From: Flavobacteriales bacterium
GTDB lineage: Bacteria; Bacteroidota; Bacteroidia; Flavobacteriales_D; Crocinitomicaceae
Assembly: GCA_947505255.1 (NCBI GenBank)
Contig: CANNKP010000011.1
Location: 1 to 35,663 of the forward strand
DNA: 35,663 nucleotides
Direction: 5' to 3'
Each line of letters begins with the position of its first letter. Position 1 is the first letter of the stretch. Below are positions 1-7,573 of this stretch, in pieces. A program made the position numbers and the translations under genes. The notes below the pieces were generated by a model. The model did not search any database and was not told where the DNA came from. It worked only from the letters and a program-made list of their open reading frames with translations.

Positions 1-68
1 AAATCATTTATTTTAGTTGATTTTCACTTTTAAATAAATCATTTAATTTTGCTATGTTCACTATCAAT

Positions 69-377
69 TTAAGAACTTTTTTTTATAGTTGAATAATCTT
101 GTGAGCAAAATTCATCTTTATTAAGCACTGATATTTTTTCTTGTTTTTTTAAAGTAATTATGTTTCCATTAGCTTCAGTTTTTGAATTTGTTTCATTGTT
201 AAACACTACTGTCAGTGCTATTGAAGATAAACCGATAGCCCCGTAAAACCAGGGGCTTTTCCAATCGGTCATCTTTGTATTTCGTGCTTGATTCAAAATT
301 GGCTTCAAATCTTGTCTCATCTCAATATAAGTTGAGGTTAGATTTTTTCTATCCAAATTGACTTTTTTAAATTCCAT
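69..377 (-). CDS. One-TM hypothetical protein paired with the ECF sigma factor
   Basis: This 102-aa protein starts 3 bases after the sigma-factor stop, so the two are almost certainly co-transcribed. Residues about 1-40 are charged and probably cytoplasmic. Residues about 43-59 form one hydrophobic segment beginning WFYGAIGLSS. The remaining roughly 40 residues would lie in the periplasm. That topology fits a small membrane partner of an ECF factor, but I see no known anti-sigma domain and no zinc-binding HxxxCxxC motif, so an anti-sigma role is inference. The coding sequence ends just after an 8-A run on the minus strand (77-84). Reading through that run in the +1 frame would add about 20 residues and stop just before another ATG at the window edge. 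The C-terminus may therefore be frameshifted or naturally short. Confidence 0.6.
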   Translation of the reverse strand: MEFKKVNLDRKNLTSTYIEMRQDLKPILNQARNTKMTDWKSPWFYGAIGLSSIALTVVFNNETNSKTEANGNIITLKKQEKISVLNKDEFCSQDYSTIKKSS

Positions 378-380
378 ATT

Positions 381-953
381 CTATTGTTTAGGATTAATTA
401 AATCTTTTAGTTTTTCGATTGCCCGAAAAGCTTTAACTTTTGCATTATTTTCTGTAATTTCTAATATTTCACCAATTTCTCTAAATGAACGTTTTTCAAA
501 AAAACGCATTTCAATTAATTGCATATCTTTTTCTTTCATTTTAGCTAAAGAATCAAATAATTTTTTCTTTTTTTGTTCAGAATGATCATCATCAATTTCT
601 TCTATGATTTCATATAAATGAAAACTTTCAATATTTACGGTCCGTTCTGCCTTTCTATCTCTAAATGCTTGATATAATTCACTTTTTGCGATTCGATACA
701 ACCATGAAGAAAAGGGAACACCACGATATTCATATTTATTAATATTATTCAAGGCTTTCATGAAAACCTGTGAAGTAATATCAAAAGCTAACTCTTCGTC
801 ATCCATCCGCTGATAGATATAACGAAATATTTGCTCATGATACTTCTTGTACAACGGACCGAAACTTTCCGGGTCTTTCTGAGCACGCAGTATCCAACTC
901 AATTCTTCTTCCAGTCTTTGGTTGGTGTGATGATACAATGGGTTAACTGTCAT
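381..953 (-). CDS. ECF-type RNA polymerase sigma factor
   Basis: This 190-aa protein is a sigma-70 family group 4 factor that would direct RNA polymerase to a specific regulon. Region 2 spans about residues 25-101. It includes the FxxxLYxKY-like helix at 31-38, the DITSQVFMKAL segment at 58-68 and the SSWLYRIAKSEL promoter-melting segment at 82-93. A charged linker (115-131) leads to region 4 at about 140-187, with a helix-turn-helix near 155-180 (SFREIGEILEI). There is no region 1 or 3, as expected for the ECF group. The ATG start lies 207 bases from the end of the mbnH-like gene, so it probably has its own promoter, although I found no clear TAnnTTTG box there. The next gene downstream is a one-TM protein that may control it. 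The target genes cannot be read from this window. Confidence 0.93.
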   Translation of the reverse strand: MTVNPLYHHTNQRLEEELSWILRAQKDPESFGPLYKKYHEQIFRYIYQRMDDEELAFDITSQVFMKALNNINKYEYRGVPFSSWLYRIAKSELYQAFRDRKAERTVNIESFHLYEIIEEIDDDHSEQKKKKLFDSLAKMKEKDMQLIEMRFFEKRSFREIGEILEITENNAKVKAFRAIEKLKDLINPKQ

Positions 954-1045
954 AATTCTTGGTTTTATTTCTAGTTTGTTTTGTGAAGCTTGCAGACCTC
1001 ACGTGGAGTAAAACGAATTCTTTGTAATCCGTTACAGTAAGAACG

Positions 1046-1065
1046 CAATAATTTTTTAATTATTG
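1046..1065. other. Perfect inverted repeat upstream of the sigma-factor gene
   Basis: CAATAATT, a TTTT loop, then AATTATTG gives an 8-bp AT-rich stem in the 207-base gap between the di-heme gene end and the sigma-factor start. It could be a weak terminator for the mbnH-like gene or an operator for the sigma gene. It has no strong T tract on the minus strand, and its base composition makes chance possible. Confidence 0.3.
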
Positions 1066-1160
1066 TATGCATGCATATAAAATAAATGGAAAATATTTTT
1101 CAGAACAGATTATTCGAAACAAAAACGCTATTCAGAAAGAAGAAGATAATGTGATTTTTT

Positions 1161-2150
1161 TCAACGAAATCGAGACATGTAACTTGTATCAGTCAAAGTA
1201 AAAAGAAATAATTTAAGTTGATTAATTTGATTAGAAGATAAATTAAACTTTTGAATTATTCCATTTTTATTAATATGATTCTTTCCACCAGATTGATAAT
1301 GTTGAATTACATTCTCAATACTTTTTATACTTCCGTCATGCATATATGGAAATGTCAATTCTACATTCCTTAAAGAAGGAACTTTGAATTTACCAATATC
1401 ATTTGAATCATTGAATATTCTGAAACGACCAAGATCTGCGCCATAATCCAAGTGTAATCCATTGTTTTCAGGTAAATAAGTTGTGAAATTAGGTGCTGGA
1501 TGACATTTTGTACAATATAAATCTTCAGAAAACAACTTCCACCCCGCTCTTTCATCTTTAGACATTGCTTTTTTATTTCCTGCAATATATTGATCGAAAC
1601 GCGAGTTCTGTGAGATTAATGACCGTTCAAAAGCAGCAATACTTCTTGTTAATACATATGCATCGAAATCACGGTTATAGATACGTTTTGCAGATTCTTG
1701 GTATTCACTGACGTTTCTTAGTTTTTTTAAGAGATCAAGCATTTTCATGTTCATTTCAACATGCTCTTGAATAGGAACGATAACTTGTAACTCCAATGTC
1801 TTTATATAAGCATCGTACATTACAGTAGGTAAATAACCCGCATTCAGAATCGACGGTGCATTTCTTTGTGTTTTGTTCCCATTTACGCCATCACTAAAAG
1901 TTTTCTGATCTGAGAAAGCAAATTTTGGCAAATGGCACGAGGAACATGAAACAGTTTCATCAGATGACAAACGTTTGTCAAAAAACAATTTTCTACCTAA
2001 TTCAATTTTGTCCTCAGTCGTCGGGTTTCCTGAAGGTGCAACGACCTCTCCCATAGGTTTTATTGACTGAATGTTAGTTTTACATTGGAATAAAAAAAGG
2101 GACAAAGAAATTGCCCCTAATAATAGTAAATATGCTTTGTAAAGTCTCAT
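1161..2150 (-). CDS. MbnH/MauG-like di-heme c-type peroxidase-family lipoprotein
   Basis: This 329-aa protein belongs to the cytochrome c peroxidase/MauG superfamily. It has two c-heme attachment sites, CSSCH at residues 69-73 and CTKCH at 213-217. A typical C-terminal family segment follows at about 257-285 (VPSLRNVELT, then PYMHDGS). The N-terminus looks like a lipoprotein signal: a hydrophobic stretch at 5-22 followed by Cys23 in an LFQC lipobox, so the mature protein is probably tethered to a periplasm-facing membrane. Its ATG overlaps the stop of the upstream gene by one base (TAATG), indicating translational coupling. That upstream gene is an MbnP homologue, which makes MbnH the best functional assignment. 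Known MbnH enzymes oxidise a tryptophan of partner MbnP to kynurenine. A generic di-heme peroxidase is the alternative. I did not assign the distal heme ligands. Confidence 0.85.
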   Translation of the reverse strand: MRLYKAYLLLLGAISLSLFLFQCKTNIQSIKPMGEVVAPSGNPTTEDKIELGRKLFFDKRLSSDETVSCSSCHLPKFAFSDQKTFSDGVNGNKTQRNAPSILNAGYLPTVMYDAYIKTLELQVIVPIQEHVEMNMKMLDLLKKLRNVSEYQESAKRIYNRDFDAYVLTRSIAAFERSLISQNSRFDQYIAGNKKAMSKDERAGWKLFSEDLYCTKCHPAPNFTTYLPENNGLHLDYGADLGRFRIFNDSNDIGKFKVPSLRNVELTFPYMHDGSIKSIENVIQHYQSGGKNHINKNGIIQKFNLSSNQINQLKLFLFTLTDTSYMSRFR

Positions 2151-3136
2151 TAAAATAAAACTTTGATTGAGTTTAGTTTGGTTAAATTTTCATCGTACAC
2201 TATAAACTGATAAATTCCTTCAGAAAAATTATCAAAAACAACATTTCCGACTTGATCTGAAATAGCTCCTGTTTTCACTTTTTTGCCAGAAACGTCAATC
2301 AATTCATAATGATTAATGTTTATTATGTTTTTCCATGAAATAGTTAATGTAGCGTTTTCTCTTGAAAAAGTTAAGGTTCCAATTTCATTTGAATTGCTTA
2401 AAAGAGAAGCATTCATACTTTGAGTAAACACGGGTCTTACCAAAACGTTATTCATGATTAATTGATTTTCATTTGTAGTACCATGAGAAATACCAACCGT
2501 CTCAATAGGTATATTTGTTAACCAAACATCCACATTGCAATTAACAAAAACATCAATTTTATTTATTGAACTCTGAGTTTGTATTACTGGCAATTGAAAA
2601 GGTAAATAGTTATTATCTCCAAGATTATGTAATTGAAAAATAGCATCAGCAATGCCGTCAGTGTTCGAATCGGCTTGTCCACCAATTATCATGTGTGTGT
2701 ATCCAGAAGTCCATCCCCAATGCATTGATGGGTCTTGGAAACTTAATGGATGCCCTAATGGATATGCAGAAATATCGAAAGCATCAACCCCATCTTGCGT
2801 GTTTAAATTTGGTGGAACACCTACCGCAAAGTTCATTTGCTCGATATTTGTTACATTTAAAAAACCTAAATACAAGACGTAATTATTTGGCTCAACTATA
2901 AAAACTGTGTCACTTAAATCTAAATCTTGACCACCATCATGAATAATATGTAAACCAGATAAATAGTAATCGAAATAGTCTAAATTAAAAACTATACCAT
3001 TAAGATTCATTAAATCCGCCCCTATAAGTAAATCGGTATTAGCAACCTTAGGCGATAATGTTATAAATACATTTTTTTGAGAGAAAGTTAACGTGGTTAA
3101 CAGTGCGAAAAATGGAATAATTATTATTTTAATCAC
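2150..3136 (-). CDS. MbnP-like copper-protein homologue with T9SS sorting domain
   Basis: This 328-aa secreted protein has a signal peptide at about residues 1-19, ending TFSQ. Residues about 22-235 resemble the MbnP family, whose hallmark is a WGW-containing segment followed by G-Y; here it is HWGWTSGY at 139-146. In characterised MbnP a tryptophan is oxidised to kynurenine by the di-heme partner MbnH, and the product binds copper. Residues about 250-328 look like a T9SS type A sorting domain: YELIDVSGKKV, then GIYQFIVY, ending in a KVLF tail. The protein is therefore probably exported across the outer membrane. The gene starts 5 bases after the methyltransferase stop and overlaps mbnH by one base. 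The MbnP assignment rests on the motif plus the MbnH neighbour; copper binding is inference. Confidence 0.75.
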   Translation of the reverse strand: MIKIIIIPFFALLTTLTFSQKNVFITLSPKVANTDLLIGADLMNLNGIVFNLDYFDYYLSGLHIIHDGGQDLDLSDTVFIVEPNNYVLYLGFLNVTNIEQMNFAVGVPPNLNTQDGVDAFDISAYPLGHPLSFQDPSMHWGWTSGYTHMIIGGQADSNTDGIADAIFQLHNLGDNNYLPFQLPVIQTQSSINKIDVFVNCNVDVWLTNIPIETVGISHGTTNENQLIMNNVLVRPVFTQSMNASLLSNSNEIGTLTFSRENATLTISWKNIININHYELIDVSGKKVKTGAISDQVGNVVFDNFSEGIYQFIVYDENLTKLNSIKVLF

Positions 3137-3141
3137 GATTC

Positions 3142-3915
3142 TTAATTTTTATGTACAATGTACAAAATTTCTTCTTTCTGTAATCTGAAACGTTCGATTT
3201 TTTTTTCGTCATACTTGGATTCCTTTTTAAATTCCGTAACAGTAAAACCAGCTTTCTCAAGCCATTTTGGGTAATCTAAACCAAATAGTCTGACATGATC
3301 TTTTTGCCAATAATACTTCTCTCTATCCGAAGGTGTGACGATGCTTTTGTCTTCTAATGTTTCCTCTCTTTTAAAGTCTTGAGGAACTTGCATAATCCCC
3401 CAACCTCCAGGTTTCATAACACGGTACAATTCACGCATACATTGTAATGCATCGTCAACATGTTCCATAACATGGTTACAAAAAACCACATCAAAACGGT
3501 CATTTTCCAGTGGGATATTATGCAAATCAAAATGCATGTCCGCAATTGGAGAAACTAAATCACCTGTTAAATAGTCTAAATTCTTTTGCGCTTTGAATCT
3601 CTTGTGAAAGCATTGTTCAGGTGCGATATGCAACACATTGAGTTTTTCTGCTGTAAAGAAATTGGATGAATCTTTCAAATATAACCACATCAATCGATGG
3701 CGTTCAAGTGTTAAGTCATACGGACACAGAACATTATCTCTATGAGCTATGTCAGAACCATAGGATAAAAATTTTGAAAATGATTTTTCACAAACAGAAC
3801 ATTCAACGTTATTACCTTTGTATAATAATGGAGCAATCAACTTAAAAGGATAGCTCAAACGAATTAATAAAGGTCGCGGTAATTTGTTTAATAAAAATTT
3901 GTAAATCTTCTTCAT
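3142..3915 (-). CDS. Class I SAM-dependent methyltransferase with degenerate zinc-ribbon N-terminus
   Basis: I start this protein at the ATG at 3915 (257 aa). The reading frame continues up to a TTG at 3951, but that TTG is part of the -33 element of an excellent promoter, so the longer form is unlikely. Residues about 92-185 are a class I (Methyltransf_11-type) domain. LNVLHIAPE holds a degenerate motif I, DVVFCNHVMEHV at 142-153 is motif IV, and VMKPGGWGIMQ follows. Before it lies a ribbon-like segment with CSVC at 39-42 and CPYD at 64-67. From memory, relatives have CPxC there, so the fourth metal ligand appears to be Asp or lost. The substrate is unknown. It is the first gene of a probable operon with the MbnP/MbnH-like pair, only 5 bases upstream. 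Confidence 0.85.
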   Translation of the reverse strand: MKKIYKFLLNKLPRPLLIRLSYPFKLIAPLLYKGNNVECSVCEKSFSKFLSYGSDIAHRDNVLCPYDLTLERHRLMWLYLKDSSNFFTAEKLNVLHIAPEQCFHKRFKAQKNLDYLTGDLVSPIADMHFDLHNIPLENDRFDVVFCNHVMEHVDDALQCMRELYRVMKPGGWGIMQVPQDFKREETLEDKSIVTPSDREKYYWQKDHVRLFGLDYPKWLEKAGFTVTEFKKESKYDEKKIERFRLQKEEILYIVHKN

Positions 3916-3921
3916 AAAGCA

Positions 3922-3951
3922 CAAATTTAATGAAAGAAAAAAGAATCTCAA
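3922..3951 (-). promoter_or_regulatory. Strong Bacteroidota-type promoter for the methyltransferase-mbnPH operon
   Basis: On the minus strand TTG (3951-3949) is followed by a 19-base spacer and then TAAATTTG (3929-3922), a perfect match to the Bacteroidota TTG/TAnnTTTG promoter. The ATG lies only 6 bases below the -7 box, so the predicted transcript start falls at or next to the start codon, giving a leaderless or nearly leaderless message. Confidence 0.75.
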
Positions 3952-4006
3952 TTAGTTGAAGCAGTCAATATTAATTCTTTTATTTTTACAGTCTAAATTA
4001 TTGATA

Positions 4007-6115
4007 ATGCGCAAAATTCTTACACTAGTTTTGGTTACTCCATTTTTTGCAAACACACAAGTTAAATCAACAGAATCCATGTCCAATCAACCCCTTGCGA
4101 ATAAAATCCCAAAGAATTTAGTATTACACAATCATACGAGAGTTGATGATTATTATTGGATGAATGAAAGAGATTCACAACCTGTTTTAGATTATTTGGC
4201 ATTAGAGAATGAAAACTCAAAAAAATATTTCAATTTTTTTGAAGGCCTTCAAAAAAATCTTTTAAATGAATTTAACAGCAGAATTAATCCTAACGATGTG
4301 AGTTCACCTTTCAAGATGAACAATAGAACGTATCAAATTAGAAATGAAGCAGAGAAAGATTATGTCTTAGTTTTTCAATTAGATGGAACAAAAGAATACT
4401 TGTTTCTCGATGAAAATTTAAGAGCAAAAGGAAAACCATTTTACGAATTAGCAGATTGGGCTCCTTCTCCAAATAATGAATTACTTGCAATAAGTGAGGA
4501 TTTCGTTGGACGAAGAAAATATACAATCACTATTCGAGAAAATAAAAACAATAAATTTTTAAAAGATCAAATTAAAGATACTGACGGTTCAATTGTTTGG
4601 GCAAATGATAACAAAACGATTTTCTATGTCAAAAAAGACCCGCAAACATTGAGAGAATTTCAAGTTTTTAGACATGTTTTAGGAACAGATTCAAAAAAAG
4701 ATGTGCTTGTTTATCAGGAAGATGACGAGAAATTTGCTGTTTCAATCACAAAGTCTATAACGGATAAATACATTTTTATTTACAGCCACAGTTCTACAAC
4801 TTCGGAAATGAGATTTATTGATTCAGACATACCTTCAAGTGCGCCAATTGTTTTTCTAATGCGTGACAAAGGGCATTTATATGAAGTTGATCACCATGAA
4901 AATGGATTTTACATCCTTTCAAATAAAAATGCTGACAATAAGCAATTGTTGTTTTCTCAATTACCTCCAGAATCGATAAGTAATTGTAAAGTCATTATCG
5001 CTCATTCTTCAGAAACATTGATTGAAAGTTTTCTACCGTTAAAAAACTTTTTAATCTCAGAAATCAGGATTAATGGATTAAGAAAGATTAATATTCTCAA
5101 TTTAAAATCCAACAAGACTGAGACCATCTCTTTCGATGAAGAAACATATTTCACAGGATTAAGTGTCAATGATGATTATGAAGCTAGCAATTTATTTTTC
5201 AGCTATAATTCAATGACAACACCTTCATCCGTTTACAATTACAATCTAACTAACAATACACGAGAATTGTGGTTCAGAAAAGAATTATTAGATAAATCCT
5301 TCAATCCTGATGATTATGAATCTCAAAGAATATGGGCCACGGCAAATGACGGTTCGAAAATTCCGATTTCTTTGGTTTACAAAAAGGGAACTGATTTATC
5401 TAAAGCACCTTGCCTACTCTATGGTTATGGATCATATGGATACACACTTCCAGATGTATTCAGTGCGACTAGACTGAGTCTTTTAGACCGTGGATTTGTT
5501 TACGCCGTTGCTCATATAAGGGGCAGTAAATATATGGGTGAACAATGGTATGAGAACGGGAAATTTCTAAAAAAGAAAAATACATTTACTGATTTTATAA
5601 ATGCAGCTGAATTCCTTGGTATGAAAGGTTATTGTGATAAAAATAAAATTTATGCACAAGGAGGAAGCGCTGGTGGATTATTAATGGGTGCTATAGTAAA
5701 TATGGCGCCTTATTTGTGGAAAGGAGTGATTGCTCAAGTTCCATTTGTCGATGTTGTTACGACAATGTTAGATGAATCAATTCCTTTAACTGTTGGAGAA
5801 TATGAAGAATGGGGAAATCCAAATGATGAAGAGTATTACTATTATATGTTGAATTATTCTCCTTACGATAATGTTAAACCAATGGATTATCCATCGTTAT
5901 ATATTACCACTGGATATCATGATTCTCAAGTTCAATACTGGGAACCGATGAAATGGGTTGCTAAGATTCGTGAAATGAGAACAAATGACAATCCTTTGCT
6001 TTTTGATTGCAATATGGAAGCTGGTCATGGTGGCGGTTCAGGTAGAACGCAAGAACGTCTAGAAACAGCTAAAGAATATTCGTTTATTTTACATCTTGAG
6101 GGAATTGAAAAATAA
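4007..6115 (+). CDS. S9 family peptidase, oligopeptidase B-like
   Basis: This is a prolyl-oligopeptidase family (S9A) serine peptidase. I start it at the ATG at 4007 (702 aa) because this gives a clean signal-peptide-like N-terminus (RKILTLVLVTPFFANTQ). The frame is open back to 3956 but would then crowd the divergent promoter. The N-terminal two thirds is the beta-propeller and includes the family motif DDYYWMNERD. The C-terminal alpha/beta-hydrolase domain holds the triad: Ser554 in GGSAGG, Asp639 in YHDSQV and His674 in AGHGG. Its length and motifs fit oligopeptidase B, which cleaves short peptides after basic residues. The apparent signal peptide suggests a periplasmic location. A DUF4421 gene overlaps its 3' end by 20 bases. 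Confidence 0.92.
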   Translation: MRKILTLVLVTPFFANTQVKSTESMSNQPLANKIPKNLVLHNHTRVDDYYWMNERDSQPVLDYLALENENSKKYFNFFEGLQKNLLNEFNSRINPNDVSSPFKMNNRTYQIRNEAEKDYVLVFQLDGTKEYLFLDENLRAKGKPFYELADWAPSPNNELLAISEDFVGRRKYTITIRENKNNKFLKDQIKDTDGSIVWANDNKTIFYVKKDPQTLREFQVFRHVLGTDSKKDVLVYQEDDEKFAVSITKSITDKYIFIYSHSSTTSEMRFIDSDIPSSAPIVFLMRDKGHLYEVDHHENGFYILSNKNADNKQLLFSQLPPESISNCKVIIAHSSETLIESFLPLKNFLISEIRINGLRKINILNLKSNKTETISFDEETYFTGLSVNDDYEASNLFFSYNSMTTPSSVYNYNLTNNTRELWFRKELLDKSFNPDDYESQRIWATANDGSKIPISLVYKKGTDLSKAPCLLYGYGSYGYTLPDVFSATRLSLLDRGFVYAVAHIRGSKYMGEQWYENGKFLKKKNTFTDFINAAEFLGMKGYCDKNKIYAQGGSAGGLLMGAIVNMAPYLWKGVIAQVPFVDVVTTMLDESIPLTVGEYEEWGNPNDEEYYYYMLNYSPYDNVKPMDYPSLYITTGYHDSQVQYWEPMKWVAKIREMRTNDNPLLFDCNMEAGHGGGSGRTQERLETAKEYSFILHLEGIEK

Positions 6116-7115
6116 AATTTTATTTCTTCTTTGTTTCGTTCATTTTGGATTATTGAGTCAAAATGACTCCTTACCATACACGATTTATAAAAATAAAATA
6201 ATAGTTTATGCAGATTTAGGTTATGCCTCTGCCCCATTTTCATTGCATTACAACTATAATACTTCCGTTGACAAACTGAGATATAAAAATAATTTTAGAA
6301 CTATTTTAGGATTTGGAGTATGCTATAAATGGTTTGCATTGCGAATTGGAATCCCTTTGCCTGGTTATTTCAAGCCAGTTAGTCGTTTTGGTAAAACAAT
6401 ACCAATTGATTTGGGATTTGATTTCGCAATTAAAAAAACATTTTTTGATATTGATATTAGGAGCTATCGAGGTTATGCAATTATCGATGCCTATAAATGG
6501 AATGACACATTAAATAAACTATATCCAAATGATTTAAAACCAACTATCAATACGTTAAGTTTTTCAACAAATGTCTGGTATTTTCATGATAAACATTTTA
6601 AAATGTCGGCTTTAAAGGGAAAAACAGGTCATTACGAAAAGGAAGTGAAAACATGGTACATAAAAAATTCATTGAATGTTTTTGGTGTCGGTAATGGCAG
6701 TCAATCAATTGTTCCGTCTGATTTAATTGATACATTACAAACTAAAACTTCTGCGAGTTTAATTTCATCCATTGATGTAGGTATAATTCCAGGATATGCT
6801 TATGTGAATAAGATTAAAAACTGGCAATTCTCGGCACTATTTGGAGTTGGATTTGCTGTTCAAGCGAAATTTTATACAGCAAATGAGATTTCCAGGGGAT
6901 TTCTTGGTTTAGCTCCAAGATATGACATTCGTTTAATTGGTGGTTATTCAGTACCAAAGTTTTTTGTCTTTGTTGTGACAGATTTTGATAATAAATCGAT
7001 TCGTTTTAATGACTTCATCTATAGACAAACATATTATTCTTTAAAGCTTCTTGGAGGATTAAGATTAGACAATAAGAATGAACAGAAAACCAGCACTAAA
7101 AGAAAAATTATTTGA
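6096..7115 (+). CDS. DUF4421-like outer-membrane beta-barrel protein
   Basis: The protein is 339 aa if translation begins at the TTG at 6096, inside the end of the peptidase gene. No ATG occurs near enough to keep the signal peptide. Residues about 6-21 (KILFLLCFVHFGLLSQ) form a signal sequence ending in a typical Bacteroidota SQ cleavage region. The body is rich in alternating aromatic and hydrophobic strands with glycine, such as FGVCYKWFALRIGIPLPG and GLAPRYDIRLIGGYS, as in outer-membrane barrels. The pattern matches the Bacteroidota family DUF4421, whose function is unknown. The 20-base overlap suggests translational coupling to the peptidase. It ends 8 bases before the converging gene on the other strand, with no obvious terminator between. 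Confidence 0.75.
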   Translation: MRELKNKILFLLCFVHFGLLSQNDSLPYTIYKNKIIVYADLGYASAPFSLHYNYNTSVDKLRYKNNFRTILGFGVCYKWFALRIGIPLPGYFKPVSRFGKTIPIDLGFDFAIKKTFFDIDIRSYRGYAIIDAYKWNDTLNKLYPNDLKPTINTLSFSTNVWYFHDKHFKMSALKGKTGHYEKEVKTWYIKNSLNVFGVGNGSQSIVPSDLIDTLQTKTSASLISSIDVGIIPGYAYVNKIKNWQFSALFGVGFAVQAKFYTANEISRGFLGLAPRYDIRLIGGYSVPKFFVFVVTDFDNKSIRFNDFIYRQTYYSLKLLGGLRLDNKNEQKTSTKRKII

Positions 7116-7123
7116 TTATTTGA

Positions 7124-7570
7124 TTATTTAACCAATTCAGAATGAGCAACTTTTATCAAAAAATTTTCATTCAAATCTTTTAATGTTTTCACCATTGGAT
7201 TAAACATTTCATACTCTAAATGATTCGATAATTCTGAAAAATGAATTCTTTTGTATTCATCCTCTTTCTTTAAAAGAATTGACATTCTGTTAAAAAAGTC
7301 GATATTCAGTTCTTTTCCCAAGTCTTTAATAAAACGAACAGATGAATCAATTGAACATCCCGAAGATTTGACTTTATTTTCATCTGCAACAATAACAATG
7401 AACGAATGATGCAAAATCGCTCCTTTTGCAAACAATTCAGTACCATGAGTTGCCCATTGATTAATAAATTGATCTAAGTTTGAAGTAATAAAATCTTCTT
7501 CTACATTTGTGAAAAAACGCGTTGAAGAATAAATCCAAACTTGACTGTTTTCTGGAAATGAATCGAACAT
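7124..7570 (-). CDS. Conserved hypothetical protein, last gene of the Fe-S/envelope operon
   Basis: This 148-aa protein has no signal peptide or membrane segment, so it is probably cytoplasmic. It begins with a hydrophobic/aromatic stretch (SQVWIYSSTRFF), carries SGCSIDSSVRFIKDLG near residues 69-84, and ends in charged helices. I recall similar proteins downstream of CCG-domain Fe-S proteins in Flavobacteriia, sometimes under the label 'ABC transporter ATPase'. That label is not supported here, as there is no Walker A or signature motif. The gene starts 3 bases after the CCG gene stop, so it is co-transcribed and may serve the Fe-S complex. The SGCSIDSS segment, with one Cys and several Ser, is the most striking local feature. 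Confidence 0.7.
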   Translation of the reverse strand: MFDSFPENSQVWIYSSTRFFTNVEEDFITSNLDQFINQWATHGTELFAKGAILHHSFIVIVADENKVKSSGCSIDSSVRFIKDLGKELNIDFFNRMSILLKKEDEYKRIHFSELSNHLEYEMFNPMVKTLKDLNENFLIKVAHSELVK

Positions 7571-7573
7571 AAC

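Noticed and set aside
358-585. Plus-strand frame opposite the sigma factor
   Set aside because: It is a shadow of a well-supported gene; its low-complexity Phe/Ser-rich product has no recognisable domain.
2652-2901. Two plus-strand frames opposite the mbnP-like gene
   Set aside because: Both lie antisense to a gene with a signal peptide, family motif and sorting domain, and have no promoter or conserved motif.
3916-3951. Extended N-terminus of the methyltransferase from TTG 3951
   Set aside because: The TTG and following bases form the promoter, and the ATG at 3915 gives a normal N-terminus.
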